Source: Manduca sexta (taxonomy: Eukaryota > Arthropoda > Insecta > Lepidoptera > Sphingidae). From it: DNA of 64,000 bases. The position numbers and the translations under genes are program-made. The notes below the pieces were generated by a model that did not search any database, was not told the origin of the DNA, and was given only the letters and a program-made list of their open reading frames with translations. Below are positions 10,701 through 22,490 of this stretch, piece by piece. Within the stretch, counting starts at the first letter, position 1, and each line of letters opens with the position of its first letter. The DNA lies in assembly GCF_014839805.1 (NCBI RefSeq), contig NC_051117.1:8928001-8992000 (forward strand), in the 5' to 3' direction.

Positions 10701-13700
10701 AGACTATGCAATTTTGTCGCGTTCGCGATTCACTTTCACTTTTGTTGAGTTTCAGAACGCGATATTAGATCCTCCAACGCGCACGCGAATTTGAACTTTA
10801 TGCAGCGGTAATAAATTACAAATTGACTCTCCATTTTATTTAGAAAACGTTTGTATGGGAAATAGAAAAATGCTGTTTTGAGGATTTTCCCGGCAATTAT
10901 TCGAATTTTTCTCACCTTTTAAATCTTCCCTAGACCTCCACGAATAATTCAAGACCAAGATAAGATAAATCCGTTCAGCCGTTCTCGAGTTTTAGCGAGA
11001 CTAACGAACAGCAATTGATTTATATATATATAGATGTGTGTATACTTTGTGAATTATCGCTTGCTTTATTGGTCAAGGAAAATATCGTGGGGAAACATGC
11101 ATACTTGAGTTTTTTACAAGAATTTTGAGGGGATGTGAAGTCTTCCAATCCGCACTAGGCCAGCGTGGTGAACTAAATCTTAACGCAGTGGTAGAGAGGA
11201 CCCATGCCTAATAGTAAGACAGCCTATATAATGCATGTCTGGTATTATTATTATTCATTTAGTGCCTGAGTAATCTGCTCACCTGAAGCTTAATGTCAAC
11301 CTGCCCACAAGTTCTAGTAACAACACCGCCCAATATTAAATAATCAAAATTAAAAAGGTATTAAGCCCAAAGCAATGCGGTTTTACACATACGAGATAAA
11401 TATCACATGGAAACTAAAATATTATTTATTCTGATGTTTGAAATTAGTTTGATACTACTTCCCTTTTATAAAAATAACCAAATCTTTCTGTCAAATCTGA
11501 CATTAGGTCATGTTACATTCATAATCGTATTTTTCTTTCAGTGTCACCATACTTAAATCCCGGCGCTCCGAGTGACATCGAGGGCGCTCGCAGACAGCAA
11601 ATAATGTTGCAGACACAGCTCGCAAAGAATCTGTTCAAAATGGGTCAGTTCGGTGAGTACATCACTATTATAATCTACAGAGTGTTTTTATGGCGGGATA
11701 CAAAGTTTCAACCAATCGGTACTATAAATTACAGGGTATTTCAAAGTTAGATTCAAAATTTAAACTACATATAAGGTGTATGATTTGTACCGTGGTAAAA
11801 ACAAATTTATTCTTCATGTTGTAATTTTTTTTTATAATATTATTTGACAGGTGCAATAAACGAGTATCTTCAGTCTGCATACGGCGCGACTCCGGCAGAG
11901 ATGCCTCTCTCCGCGCTGCATGCTGCCGCCGAGACGCAGCAGAATGATGGTAGGGTATCATCTAATTTCTCTCTAGCTAGAGTAGGTTAGGCCCTAATAT
12001 TAATGATCGTGATTATTGCAAACTTTTGGATATTTAGTGATTAAGTTGTTATTTCACACTCAGTTTTAATTTAATTTTTATGACCATTCTCTATTTTCGA
12101 TATTCTGAAACTTAGTCAAGTCTCATACTCATATTACCTTGAAATCGACATACGTCATAAGCACTATGCCTCCTGCTACTGACTGCGTAGAGTTTGTATC
12201 GACCTCAACAGATTTCCACATAATACATTGAACGTTGTGTGTTTAGAAGAGGGCGCGTCGCTGTGCGGCACGTCGCCGCTGACGCTGTCGCTGCCGGGCG
12301 CTGCGCCGGCGCCGCTGCGGCTGCACGCGGCGTGCGAGGCGGGCGCGCGCCTGCTCGCCGCCACCGCGCGCTGGATCCGCGCCGTGCCCGCCGCCGCTGC
12401 GCTACCGTGAGTACACAGCACATACGTACTATAGCGCGGACCTGCTGCCCGACTTGTTTTTAAAATTTGGTCAAAAACACTACGCCTGATAAATATTGTA
12501 TGCGGGTATGCATGATGGTCTAATCAACAAAGACTAGGAGTTATGAGTCTCTGCACATACGCCACTGCTAGTCTACTAGATGTATACCAGTTTACGCTAA
12601 ACACAATTCGTCACAATAAGCCAGTAAGAACTGGCATTTATCCCTAAAAAACTATTCTTTTTCAGTTAGGTTCAGCTCCCAAGTCACTATACCTGCAAAT
12701 AAAAAACTTTCCATACCAAAATTACAACTAATCCTGTGATAACTACCATTCATTACAGATTCGAAATCCAAGTGACACTGTTCAAGAAGTGCTGGCCGGA
12801 GTTGTTCGTGCTGGGGCTGGCGAAGTTCTCTGCTGCTCTGTCTCTGACCACATTACTACCGCTGCTGGTGAGCCATCTGCACTCGGTGCTGCGGGAGCGC
12901 GCTAGCTCCGGCGGGTTGGACAGGTCCGCGGACTTGGCTCAGCCTGAGGTGAGTTTATGAGTTTATAATATGATGCATGCACGTAGCTACAATATGATGC
13001 ACGTAGCTACAATATGATGCAGGTAGCTACAATATGATGCACGTAGCTACAATATGATGCACGTAGCTACAATATGATGCACGTAGCTACAATATGATGC
13101 AGGTAGCTACAATATGATGCACGTAGCTACAATATGATGCACGTAGCTACAATATGATGCAGGTAGCTACAATATGATGCGTATAGCTACAATATGATGC
13201 AGGTAACTACAATATGATGCAGGTAGCTACAATATGATGCAGGTAGCTCTAATATGATGAGTGTAGCTACAACATGATGCATATAGCTTGCAGGTGTCAG
13301 GATACTCGTATCCCCTGGATAAAGACCATACACGAGGTGTTGAAGCTATTGTAGTGCCACATAAAGAGGTCAGCTTGTGTATATTCGATCATAAAAAGGC
13401 TCGCATAATTCTGTCGACTGGCAAAAAGCGTCAATAGCCACTACCTGGGCCCAACTCTACTTACCAGCAGTTGCAATGGTGACAGTCATGCCTATATAAA
13501 AAGGGCCAAATTTTTAAAAACATCTAAATGACGAGTAGACTGGTGTAATCTTAATGATAAGGGCAATAAGTCTCTTACCAGTAGTACACAAAAAGTACAT
13601 ATAGTACTTTGTTGAAGTTATCCTCAGACATTGAGTATTAATATGTGGCCTAAGCGGCGATAGCCTAGTTGGGTGTGGAATGGACTGCCGAGACGAATGT

Positions 13701-15236
13701 CCGCAGGTTCAAATCCCAAGGACACACACCTCTGACTTTTCTAAAAATCATGTGTGTATTCTTTGTGAATTTATCGTTCGCTTTAACGGTGAAGGAAAAC
13801 ATCGTGAGGAAACCTGCACATCTGAGAAGTTCTCTATAGGAATTTCGAAGGTGTGTGAAGTCTACCAATCTGCACTAGGCCAGCGTAGTGGACTAAGGCC
13901 TAATCCCTCTCAGTAGTAGAGGAGGCCCATGCTCAGCAGTGGGCAAGTATATAATACAGGGCTGATATTATTATTATTTATTTTTATGTGGCCTGAAACA
14001 CCAAACCAATGAACTATCCACCAAGACGGCACACCACCCACAGTACTGTCCGTAGTGGCTTTTGGTTACACGACGCGAGTGAGTAAAGCAGTCTTAGGAA
14101 GGTTATTTTTAAACACTTTTTTGAACAACCGCACACACATTGCTTCCCAAAAAAATATGTGCCGCATTCAGTCTCAAAAAGCTAACTACACTAACTAGAC
14201 TATCTTCTAAATTTGGGCTGGGCAACAGAAACTGACCATACAATATCATTTCTTGCATCATTATAATAACTTAATCATATCAGATCACAGCGGCTGACTA
14301 CTCGGATGAGCGCATAGCGGAGATCAGCGGCAACCTGACGCGGTTGCAGCAGTTCATCACCACCATTGAGCAGCTGCGAGTGAATGAGAGAGAGCACGCA
14401 CACCTCAGGACCCTGTGCCTATTCTCACCAGGTAAGGGTTGTCTTTCATCATCATCAAATTGTTCATTGCTGAACATAAAATACAACCATTTCCACCGCA
14501 ATTTATAGAAAGCGGCCTGTATACAATGACTTCCTGTTACTTTTATGATGAGCAAATTATCTCATGTCTCCGCTTGAGTTAGTATCTTTGTCCTATAGCC
14601 AACATTTTGGACTAAAAAACCTATATGTTGGAACCACAGGCCATTATGTAAGTGAATTAGCTTGTGTGTGCATTATGTATTTTTTTAACATAAATGTAAC
14701 TGATAAAATGCTAATCCAGAGCCATGATATATTAAGCATGGTAGTTTTTATTGAAATATACTAAATCATATTTTTGTAAATTTCACTTTTAGTATGATGC
14801 TCATATATTATGGTTTTTGTTGCGGTTTCGGCCGCGGGATAGCTGTACGGGATAAAAGTCCCGCTATATATCTTACCATGTAAATAGTAGCCTTTGTCCT
14901 CAAGGTCTCAAATTATCTCCGTACCTAATTTGTAACAATCAATGTCGTTTATTGATTGTAACCCTAAGAATAAAATAGAATTTAATGTTATTTAATCCCA
15001 CAGACGGCGTCCCAGACTTCCTAACACGCAAGCTCCAAGAATACCAGTCAAAAGTCCTCCGCTCTTTGAAAAACGTCTGCCAACCAGACGAAGAAAGGGT
15101 CTCACGCCTGCTCCTGCAGCTACCTCCGCTCCGGGCTTTCCCGGGACCTTTCCTGGAGGATGTATTCTTCGTGGGCTTCCTGGGAGACGTCAGTATTGAC
15201 GATGCTGTGCCTTATCTACTGAATGCTGAGCGCTAA
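7762..15236 (+). CDS. Hr78: Nuclear hormone receptor HR78 (TR2/TR4-type, NR2 family)
   Basis: Ten coding exons splice in frame to 482 residues: 7762-7888, 8786-8935, 9572-9693, 10025-10133, 11542-11652, 11851-11949, 12247-12406, 12759-12948, 14284-14431, 15004-15236. All introns are GT-AG. The DNA-binding domain (residues 24-90) has both C4 zinc fingers, a CEGCKG P-box split by intron 2 at Gly43, and [14 protein letters not shown] leading to SVQHERKP. The ligand-binding domain spans about 262-478, from [12 protein letters not shown] to [14 protein letters not shown]. These features match the TR2/TR4/HR78 group of orphan receptors, which bind AGGTCA direct repeats. In flies, Hr78 acts in ecdysone-triggered development. 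The start has two adjacent ATGs (7762, 7765). Exons 12247-12406 and 12759-12948 are very GC-rich, the first encoding an alanine-rich stretch. The introns hold a minisatellite and several repeats. No canonical acidic AF-2 helix is evident. Confidence 0.95.
7955..8155 (+). repeat. Dispersed repeat C in Hr78 intron 2
   Basis: It contains ACACAAGGTGTTAA-like, CAGGATCAG, GTGTTGACAGTCGAGGGG and TTGCCGTCAGG motifs in family order, with an A-rich end. Divergent copy. Confidence 0.65.
10198..11265 (+). repeat. SINE1 copy split by a later insertion
   Basis: The left part (10198-10290) carries the tRNA-like head with CACAGGTTCAAAATCCAAGG. The right part (11035-11265) resumes at TGTGTGTATACTTTGTGAAT and runs to the GGTATTATTATTATT tail. 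Intact SINE1 copies elsewhere in the window, such as 13652-13978, are continuous across this point. So the sequence 10291-11034 was inserted after this SINE. Confidence 0.7.
10291..11034 (+). mobile_element. CTAGC-type element inserted within a SINE
   Basis: It starts CTAGCTTTTGCTCGCGGCTT and ends in a TATATATATATAG run, about 744 bp, with no protein-coding frame. It shares its start with the element at 20397. It lies in Hr78 intron 5. Confidence 0.6.
12964..13287. repeat. 20-bp minisatellite in Hr78
   Basis: About 15-16 tandem copies of the unit TAGCTACAATATGATGCACG, with a few substitutions (CACG/CAGG/GTAT). The array begins about 15 bp after the 5' splice site of the exon ending at 12948. 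The unit contains an ATATGATGCA core. Confidence 0.9.
13305..13505 (+). repeat. Dispersed repeat C, degraded
   Basis: It contains ACCATACACGAGGTGTT, CATAATTCTGTCGACTG and a CTCTACTTACCAGCAG-like 3' block. It directly follows the minisatellite. Confidence 0.55.
13652..13978 (+). repeat. SINE1 (tRNA-derived), near full length
   Basis: It starts GCGGCGATAGCCTAGTTGGG, has the B-box-like GGTTCAAATCCC, then TGTGTATTCTTTGTGAATTT and CACTAGGCCAGCGTAGTGGA, and ends in a GATATTATTATTATT tail. Further copies in the window are near 24833, 36678, 41944 and 43408 (minus). Confidence 0.8.
14813..14975 (+). repeat. CTAGC-type repeat fragment in Hr78 last intron
   Basis: It contains GTTGCGGTTTCGGCCGCGGG, GGGATAAAAGTCCCGC and CAAGGTCTCAAATTATCTCC, resembling the interior of the 20.4 kb element. 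Confidence 0.45.
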
Positions 15237-15403
15237 GCCGGATGAGCCTTTTGATCAGGATTAACTGATCATAATCTTTGCAGTCCAGGTTATGAGACTT
15301 CGAAACATCAAAATGTATGTGCATTTTTCCTGGTAAAAAAAATTGATGTTGATGATGCAATCTACTATTGCGATGTGTTGGATAATCGCCATTTCCAATT
15401 AAT

Positions 15404-15810
15404 GATCCCAATCGCTTTTTCAATCTATCTCAAAAATTTACCAATCAGAACAAAGTATTATAAGAAGGATATGATATATGAGGATTATATAGGAGGATTA
15501 ATACATGGTAGTAATGCGCCTACACAGTAGTTGGTGGAATTTAATATAGTCAGATATATCACAATAATTCACTATAAGTGCTACACATTGACTTTGCAAC
15601 GGTTAGGGAAAATGCCTCTCTGTTCAATGTGGCCTTTTACAATGTTTGACAACTCATCAAAGAGGAAAAACTGGTGTTATAATATTATAATGAAGGTAGT
15701 TTTGACAGGGGCGACGATAAGTGTGGCAACAGTATTTTTTACATGATTATTAATGAGTTATTTTGATTGGTTCATCTTCGGGATCAGATTGAAGATTGAG
15801 ATTGAGATCG
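15404..15810. mobile_element. MITE-like element, family 3 (GATCCCAATC termini), copy 1
   Basis: The left end, GATCCCAATCGC followed by CAATCTATCTCAAAAATTTA and CCAATCAGAAC, matches the element at 38756-38935. The right end is TTTTGATTGGTTCATC ... GATTGAGATCG, approximately the reverse complement of the left end. No transposase ORF. Confidence 0.5.
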
Positions 15811-16451
15811 TACAGAAAACAGCTGTCAAGTAACATGAACAGACATGTGTTCTTACTAATATTAATGGCTAATTTCAATGAATGATCTTAAATGCTACCT
15901 TTGGATTGACAGAAAAACCACCAAGCAGTATAAACTATGTTTGACATAATAACAAATAATCTTACACATGTCAGTGGGATCCTGTATTTAAGCCTTTTAA
16001 AAATACAGGATATCTCTTTATTATTACTTAATTCCCATTGAATTGTGTTTTGTTGTGTTTTGTATATTTTTAGTAGTGTCGATCACTAACATTTAGAGAA
16101 AACATTAATTCAATATGCTAACAAGAAAAGAAAAAACATTTAATATCTCACTTAACAACTGTCAATCCCCTTTATTCATTTTCTCCCATTAACAAGTCTC
16201 CAATGTAAAGACATTCAACTATATTACCTCAGAAGTCTGCAGTCTGTAACAACGTGACATTGGCGGAATTGCTCCATAAGCAAGCTCATCGCCAGTAATC
16301 AAAGAAGAACAAATGATTTATTTTGATTGGTTTATACTTACCAGTGATCTGTATGGATTGGGGCTGTTTATTGAAATCGGGCATTATTGCAATAAATCTG
16401 GCGGCTTTTTGGTATCACTTGTTAGACATTATATTTGGTGTCAAGCCACTG

Positions 16452-16705
16452 ATTGCCTCGGTGGCGTAGTTGAACGGCAGCGCTCTGAGGTCTTGAATTC
16501 GAATCCCGGATCGGGCAAAGTGAAATTTGAGTTTTTCTGCTCAGTATCAGCCCGGAGTCTGGAATTTGTGCCTGATATGGCGATAGGCTCGCCCCCTGTC
16601 ACATCATGGGACGGAACACTTGACGAAAAGTGGGTGCCCTCGTTGCATCTCTGCATACCCCTTCGGGGATATATGCATGATGTTGTGTGTTTGTGTGTGG
16701 CACTA
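16452..16705 (+). repeat. SINE2 (tRNA-derived)
   Basis: The head GCCTCGGTGGCGTAGTTGAA with a B-box-like ATTCGAATCCC resembles a tRNA promoter. The body contains CAGCCCGGAGTCTGGAATTT, TCACATCATGGGACGGAACA and CCCCTTCGGGGATATATGCA. Reverse-oriented relatives lie at 39590-39850 and 53395-53640. Confidence 0.75.
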
Positions 16706-17084
16706 GGAAAAAATCCAACTACCTACACACTGGAGTAGCCAAGACTAATAATAGATGCATCAACTCCTATTTTACAAAAACGAAATAATGTATGTCTAGA
16801 AACAAACTGAAAAGATATTGAAATATCTTAAAATAATGACCAGTATATTTTTTTATTACTATTAAGTTTAATTAGAGTTGCACAAAGAGATGTTTGATGA
16901 AAGATGTATATCTAATATTATAAAGAAATGTTTGCGAGTGTTCGTAGAGATAAATATGTGCAATTACTCAATTTATTCTAGATATTCTGAAACTGTTAAT
17001 AGATTAATACACTGTATATTACTCCAAGAAACGCGGTAGCAAGGAAATAATAAATTTGCTCATGATGGATATATTTTAAATCGG

Positions 17085-17300
17085 CCAGGATAGCGACCAC
17101 CGTACACAAGGTGATAAAACCTGCCATATTGGCCCACGTGTGTCGCGTTCCGAGATCAGCCTACATATATCCTGTTCCAACAGGCCGGCATAATTGTGTC
17201 GACTGTCGAGAAGTAATCATCTCTCGTCAGTCGACATTCTATTGGACCCCATACCACTTACCATCAGGTGCTGTGGGGTGCATGTATAAAAAAATAATAA
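17085..17300 (+). repeat. Dispersed repeat C
   Basis: Contains AGCGACCACCGTACACAAGG, GCGTTCCGAGATCAGCC, AATTGTGTCGACTGTCGAG and ACTTACCATCAGGTGC with an A-rich tail. Good match to 30237-30470. Confidence 0.75.
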
Positions 17301-18745
17301 TAATAACTAAATTTGCGAGCAAATGTTAATAAAATAATTTAAAAAGGCTAAATTGTGTCAAAATAAAGTGCCTTCAATATTTTTTTAAATGTTATGTCGG
17401 TATAAATGTGTTGTTCTACTTTCACGTAGCTGTATTTTTAATTAAGACTAAAGTTAGGGTTTATTAATATCTGTCGTCCATAGTTTTAGTGTTAACTTAG
17501 TATTTAAAGTTTATATGCATATTTGGAAAAATTATAAACAGAAAATTATTAATGTGGAATATGTTGGTGCTTTCGCAGAAAAATAAACTAATTCAAGATT
17601 ATAGTACAGTGGTTTTATTGAATTAGCCCTAAATTTGGAACTGAAAGAAGGAAATGTACCTATATGTACCTATGTAATTATATTGGCATACAGATATCTA
17701 TATGGCAATTTTTATGAAGAAAGGATTTTAAGAATAATATGGACACTATCTATACAAACCATAACACTATGATAGTCATATCACATACATTGCTATCTTT
17801 CTGTGGTCTCTAGCTACTTCTTAGCAGAAATTCTCACGGTGGTTGCTAAATTTCGATAAAATATGGTTGACTAACCAGGTAAGGTAGATAATTTTTGGGT
17901 GATAATAAATTTCACAAATTCATCTCGGTCCATAAAACAGGGATCGATAGGGAGAGTGTTGACTGCGTAAAGGGCACCACAGAACCTGACTATGACTTCG
18001 AATTCGACTTAATGCCTAAATATACTGGGTATTAACAAAAAAAAGTTAACCAGAAAGCCATGCCAAATAATGTATCTTATGAAGCAGTACATTATTCAGT
18101 AGCGGATGGCAAACAGGATAATCGCTGAAGACCTCACGTTTCGAGGGGACACACGCTTCCCAGGAGTACAAAAATAGCCCTTCGGCAATGTAGTAAAAAT
18201 CTCCTGCCCAGAGCCTCAGATTTCTTAAGACCACCATTGATTATACTTAAATTACAATTATGAAGTCATCAAATTGTGGTTCAGCCTTGAACTATAGGGG
18301 AAATTGAACAGCAAGTATGGCAAGCGGAGTCCTACCCTCGCTAACCATATACAAATAAGATATCTAAATAAGTACTTTTATTAACAGCTACTCAGAACTC
18401 AGGAGAAAGGATTTAAAATTTAGAGTAGATAACTTTAATACACTCCCAAGCAAAGAAATGTTTGAAATCCAAGTTTTCTTAGTGATTCCTGATATCAATG
18501 ATATATTATAAGTGACCTTTGCATATCTATCATAAAAACAATCATTGAACATATATAGCTGTCTCCGTTTCTCTTGATTTATTTAAATCATACTATCTCG
18601 TTTTTCCTCCTTATGAATGCTAAATAAACACATTTTATCAGTGAAAATTGAAACGCTAAGTTAGTGAATAAATAGATACGTGGTGATAATTTATTCCAGT
18701 AGTTCGTAAATAAATATCAAACATTCACGGAATTTTTTGCACAAA

Positions 18746-20205
18746 ATGTCTACTAAAGTAGCAGTTGTTACGGGTTCTAATAAAGGAATAGGATTCGCTA
18801 TAGTCCGTGGACTTTGCAAACGTTTTAATGGAACAGTTTACCTTACTTCAAGAGATGAAGAACGCGGGAAAAAAGCTGTCGCCGATTTAAATAAAGAAGG
18901 CCTAAACCCAAGTTACCACCAACTCGACATTACCGACAATAAGAGCATCGAGAGATTTAGAGACTACATAAAGAGTAAATACGATGGAATTGATATATTG
19001 GTCAACAATGCGGCAATCGCTTTTAAAAGTGCTTCTACAGAACCGGTAGCGGTACAAGCCGAGCAAACACTCTTCGTTAATTACTTCTCACTTGTTTCTG
19101 TTTGCGATATTTTGTTCCCAATCGTCAAAAATGGCGGAAGAGTGGTCAACATTTCCAGCTCATGTGGCCATTTGAGTCATATACCTAGCGGGAATTTGAG
19201 AAAAAGGTTCCAAGACCCGGAGCTGACTGTAGAGGAATTATCTGCGTTGATGCAGCAATATGTGGACGCTGCTAAACAAGGAACGCAAGAAGCCGAATGG
19301 GGCATATCCTCATATGTTGTGTCTAAAGTGGGTGTTACAGCTTTGACTAAAATTCAGCAAAGACTACTCAACGATAGAGGTAAGATATTGATAACATCAA
19401 GTGTTTAAACACTATCAATGTTCAATGCCAGTCGAAAATATTATAAATGTAAAGTTCCACTACTAAAATCCTATTGATTGGTTACTTACAACTTAAAAAT
19501 AAGAGTTGCCTAATATTAATTATAATAAAATGTTTATCACATTTACAAATTCGCAGAACCAGGCATTTAACTAGGGTACCCTGTCTAATGGTAAACAATG
19601 ACCCAGCCATGAAACTGTAACTACACTATACAAGTAAAATATCTTCTAGTCAGAATTATAGCTATATCAAGCACAACACGGCTTAGTACCAGAAGGGGTA
19701 GGCAGAACAGTAGGATGTAACCAGGAAACTCAGTTGTTGCCTGTGTATTCTATGTTATATTGGGATAGGGGACAAGCCTGTTGTCATGTATGGGAATAAT
19801 TCTACACTCTGGACTTATATGGAGAGGAAAAACTCAGAGTGGTGTCATATCACGCACATAATTCAACTAAGACAATCATTAGTCGCCACTTGAATGTAGA
19901 CAATGCATCATCTTAAGATTTTTCAATACAAGAGATCTAGGTTCTAGTTTCAAAGTTCAGCTTAGAAAAAAAACACCTGATTAAGCCTTTCTATTTTATT
20001 TCCAGATATAAAGGTGAATGCAGTCCACCCAGGATATGTTGACACAGACATGAGCAGCCACAGAGGTCCCCTGACTATAGACCAGGGAGCATCCGCACCT
20101 CTATACATTGCTTTGGATGCTCCAGACTCTGTGAAGGGGGAATATATTTGGTTTAACAGCAAAATTGTCAATTGGGATGGTCAGATTCCTGAAGAAAAAT
20201 ATTGA
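18746..20205 (+). CDS. Carbonyl reductase-like short-chain dehydrogenase, copy 1
   Basis: Two exons (18746-19379 and 20006-20205) join in frame to 277 residues, the length of human carbonyl reductase 1. The classical SDR features are all present: the nucleotide-binding TGSNKGIG at about residues 9-16, NNAAIAF, a catalytic-serine region NISSSCG, and the active-site pair in SSYVVSK (Tyr and Lys four apart). VNAVHPGYVDTDM follows at the start of exon 2. Family knowledge suggests NADPH-dependent reduction of carbonyl compounds in the cytosol. The actual substrate cannot be read from the sequence. The ATG in AAAATGTC context is preferred over an upstream in-frame TTG. The gene is the first of a tandem pair with 22491-23684, about 2.3 kb apart, sharing the same phase-1 intron position. 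All catalytic residues are intact, so it looks functional. Confidence 0.93.
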
Positions 20206-20352
20206 ACATTACTAAAATACATTTTAAGTTTCATATGTTATTGTTAAAATAATTATTTTTGTATTCCACTAAAGTCTGTATATTTTCAAAGTAAAATTAT
20301 ATGCAATTTTAAAATAACTAGTCTTTACTCTTTATATCTGTTATTTGAAGAA

Positions 20353-20358
20353 AATAAA
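20353..20358 (+). terminator. Candidate poly(A) signal, reductase copy 1
   Basis: AATAAA lies about 150 bp after the stop codon and is followed by sequence immediately 5' of a CTAGC-type element. Confidence 0.4.
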
Positions 20359-20735
20359 TATTGCTTGCAAAAAATAAAGATTACATTTTATTTAGTACTA
20401 GCTTTTGCTCGCGGCTCCGCCCGCGTTATAAAGTTTTTCAGGCTAAAGTTTTCCATTATAAAAGTAGTAGTTTCCCGGGAGCCTATGTTCTTCCCAGGGT
20501 TTCAAACTGTCTCCATAACAAAATTTTATCTTAATACGTTGGGTATTTTTTGAGTTTAAGACGTTCAGGCAAACGGATGCAGCGGGGGACTTTGTTTTAT
20601 AATATATTTTTTTAGAACTTTTTAAGAGGAATAATCCCGTCATACATCATTGTTGCATAACTTTAACCGTTTACGCAGCGCACGCAACGGAAGCTCTCAA
20701 AACTAATAAATTGTCCCTGTATTTGTAACATGTTT

Positions 20736-21105
20736 CATTACTGCTCCGCTCCTATTGGTCATAGCGTGATGATATACAGCCTATAGCACCCCACAAATAA
20801 AGGGCTATCCAACACAAAACGAATTTTTCAGTTCAAACTGGTAGTTCCTAAGATTAGCCATTACTGCTCCGCTCCTATTGGTCATAGCGTGATGATATAT
20901 AACTTAGAGCACTCCACGAACAAAGGGCTATCCAACGCAAAAAGAATTTTTCAGTTTGGACCGGTAGTTCCAGAGATTAGCCATTGCTGCTCCGCTCCTA
21001 TTGGGTATAGCGTGATGATATAAAAGCCTATAGCAATCCACAAATAAAGGGCTATCCAACGCAAAAAGAATTTTTCAGTTTGGACCGATAGTTCCTAAGA
21101 TTAGT
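20736..21105 (+). repeat. Three tandem units of about 123 bp
   Basis: Units start at 20736, 20859 and 20982. Each begins CATTACTGCTCCGCTCCTAT or a close variant, followed by AGCGTGATGATAT, and ends GGTAGTTCCTAAGATTAG. A fourth, diverged start occurs near 21338. Confidence 0.8.
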
Positions 21106-21463
21106 AAACAAATATAATGAGAAAGCTTCGAACTGCTAAGCTATCGGGAGTTACACGTGTCATTGTGAGTCAACCATAAAAGATAGACATATGCTGTCGT
21201 GGGATATTTTTTACATAATTTTAAGGAGAACATTTCCGTCATACATGATTTCTATGTAGCTTTAACCATTAAGGTTGCACACGCGACGGAAGCTTAAAAA
21301 ATGGAGTAACTTCTCCCGTTTTCCCAACATTTCCCTTCACTGCTCTGCTCCTATTCATTGTAGCGTGATGAAAAGTATACTATAACCAGCACAGGAGTAT
21401 GAAAAATAATTGTACCAAGTTTCGTTAAAATCCGTCGAGTAGTTTTTGTTTCTATAACGGTTA

Positions 21464-21464
21464 T

Positions 21465-21545
<81 letters not shown>

Positions 21546-21567
21546 AAGACAGACAGACAGACAGACA
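21464..21567 (+). repeat. (CAGA)n microsatellite
   Basis: About 25 tandem CAGA/GACA tetramers with a single interrupting AAAG near 21544. It lies inside the CTAGC-type element. Confidence 0.95.
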
Positions 21568-22421
21568 AAAATTTAACTAATTGCATTTTTGGCATCAGTA
21601 TCGATCCCTAATCACCCCCTGATAGTTATTTTTGAAATATATTTCATGTACAGAATTGACCTCTCTACAGATTTATTATAAGTATAGATATAGATAATGT
21701 ATTACTTGAATATACATTTGTTTATTATAATGAAACTTTTACCAACATAAAACCAAGGATAATCTTTTTCCCAATTAAATACTCTGCTAATATTATATGA
21801 GAGCATTATAAGAGGTATGGAAATATTGTAGGTATAATAGCTAAAAAAAAAACAACAAAAAAACACTAGAATTGAGAACCATCTTTTTTTAGGTCAGTTA
21901 AAAATTTGAACACTACCATGTAGTGGGCAAATTTTTTGTATGTTAGTGTAGCTACACTTGCACTCTTACAAATACCCATAAGTATGCTCAAGTTGTTTGC
22001 TGGATATTAAGAAATTAAAAATAATAACCCCCAGTTAAATTGATAATGTTGACATTATTTTAAAAATTTTGTACAAAATATTTCTTTATTCTAAACTGTG
22101 TTACAGCTTGAGCTGGGATGACAATATGCCGATTTTAAAAACATGTTAAACTCTAAACTTTATATACTTACCAACTACTTTTTAGTAAAAAGTTTTTTTT
22201 TTATTTAAGTAATTGCTATAATTTCAGAACCAACTGTTATGTTCATAAACGAAATACAATTTAACAATAGATAATTTGCTGGCCCACCTATGTGGACCTA
22301 CACTTATCATTTAGGTATAATTATATCTGTCTGATAAAATGTTTATATCGTGCTATCGCTTTTTTTCCACCAGCACAAATAACCAGTTCTTATCAGTTAG
22401 GTATACAACGTTAACGTTTTG

Positions 22422-22427
22422 TATAAA
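22422..22427 (+). promoter_or_regulatory. Candidate TATA box, reductase copy 2
   Basis: TATAAA lies 64 bp upstream of the ATG at 22491, a plausible core-promoter spacing with a short 5' UTR. Confidence 0.45.
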
Positions 22428-22490
22428 TACAAGTGGTTGCCTGAAATTTTAGTTAGTAAACAAAATTTTCATCCGAAAAATCATAACAAA

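Larger units (their letters stand above)
15237..18745. other. Intergenic region downstream of Hr78
   Basis: This 3.5 kb interval holds the Hr78 3' UTR (end not determined) and, listed separately, a MITE family 3 copy, SINE2 and repeat C. No further gene is supported. Open frames at 16313-16738 and 18046-18237 lack domain signals, and the first lies over SINE2. Confidence 0.5.
20397..21690 (+). mobile_element. CTAGC-type composite element between the reductase genes
   Basis: It starts TACTAGCTTTTGCTCGCGGC and ends near TTATTATAAGTATAGATATA, about 1.3 kb. It holds three tandem units of about 123 bp, a diverged partial duplication, and a (CAGA)n array. The conserved 3' part (GGCATCAGTATCGATCCC, ATCACCCCCTGATAGTTATT) follows the array. 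No ORF, so it is a non-autonomous element. It fills much of the space between the duplicated genes. Confidence 0.65.

Noticed and set aside
12176..12463. Several overlapping open frames on both strands
   Set aside because: These are shadows of the GC-rich Hr78 ligand-binding-domain exon at 12247-12406.
12964..13287. CRISPR-like array of regularly spaced repeats
   Set aside because: The 20-bp units are directly adjacent with no unique spacers, and the context is a eukaryotic intron. It is a minisatellite.
16452..16520. Possible tRNA gene (A- and B-box-like sequence)
   Set aside because: The cloverleaf does not close, and the sequence continues into a SINE2 body with copies elsewhere, so it is a tRNA-derived SINE head.
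18737..18745. Upstream TTG start for reductase copy 1
   Set aside because: The ATG at 18746 aligns with the ATG of copy 2 and with the family N-terminus. Non-ATG starts are not expected here.
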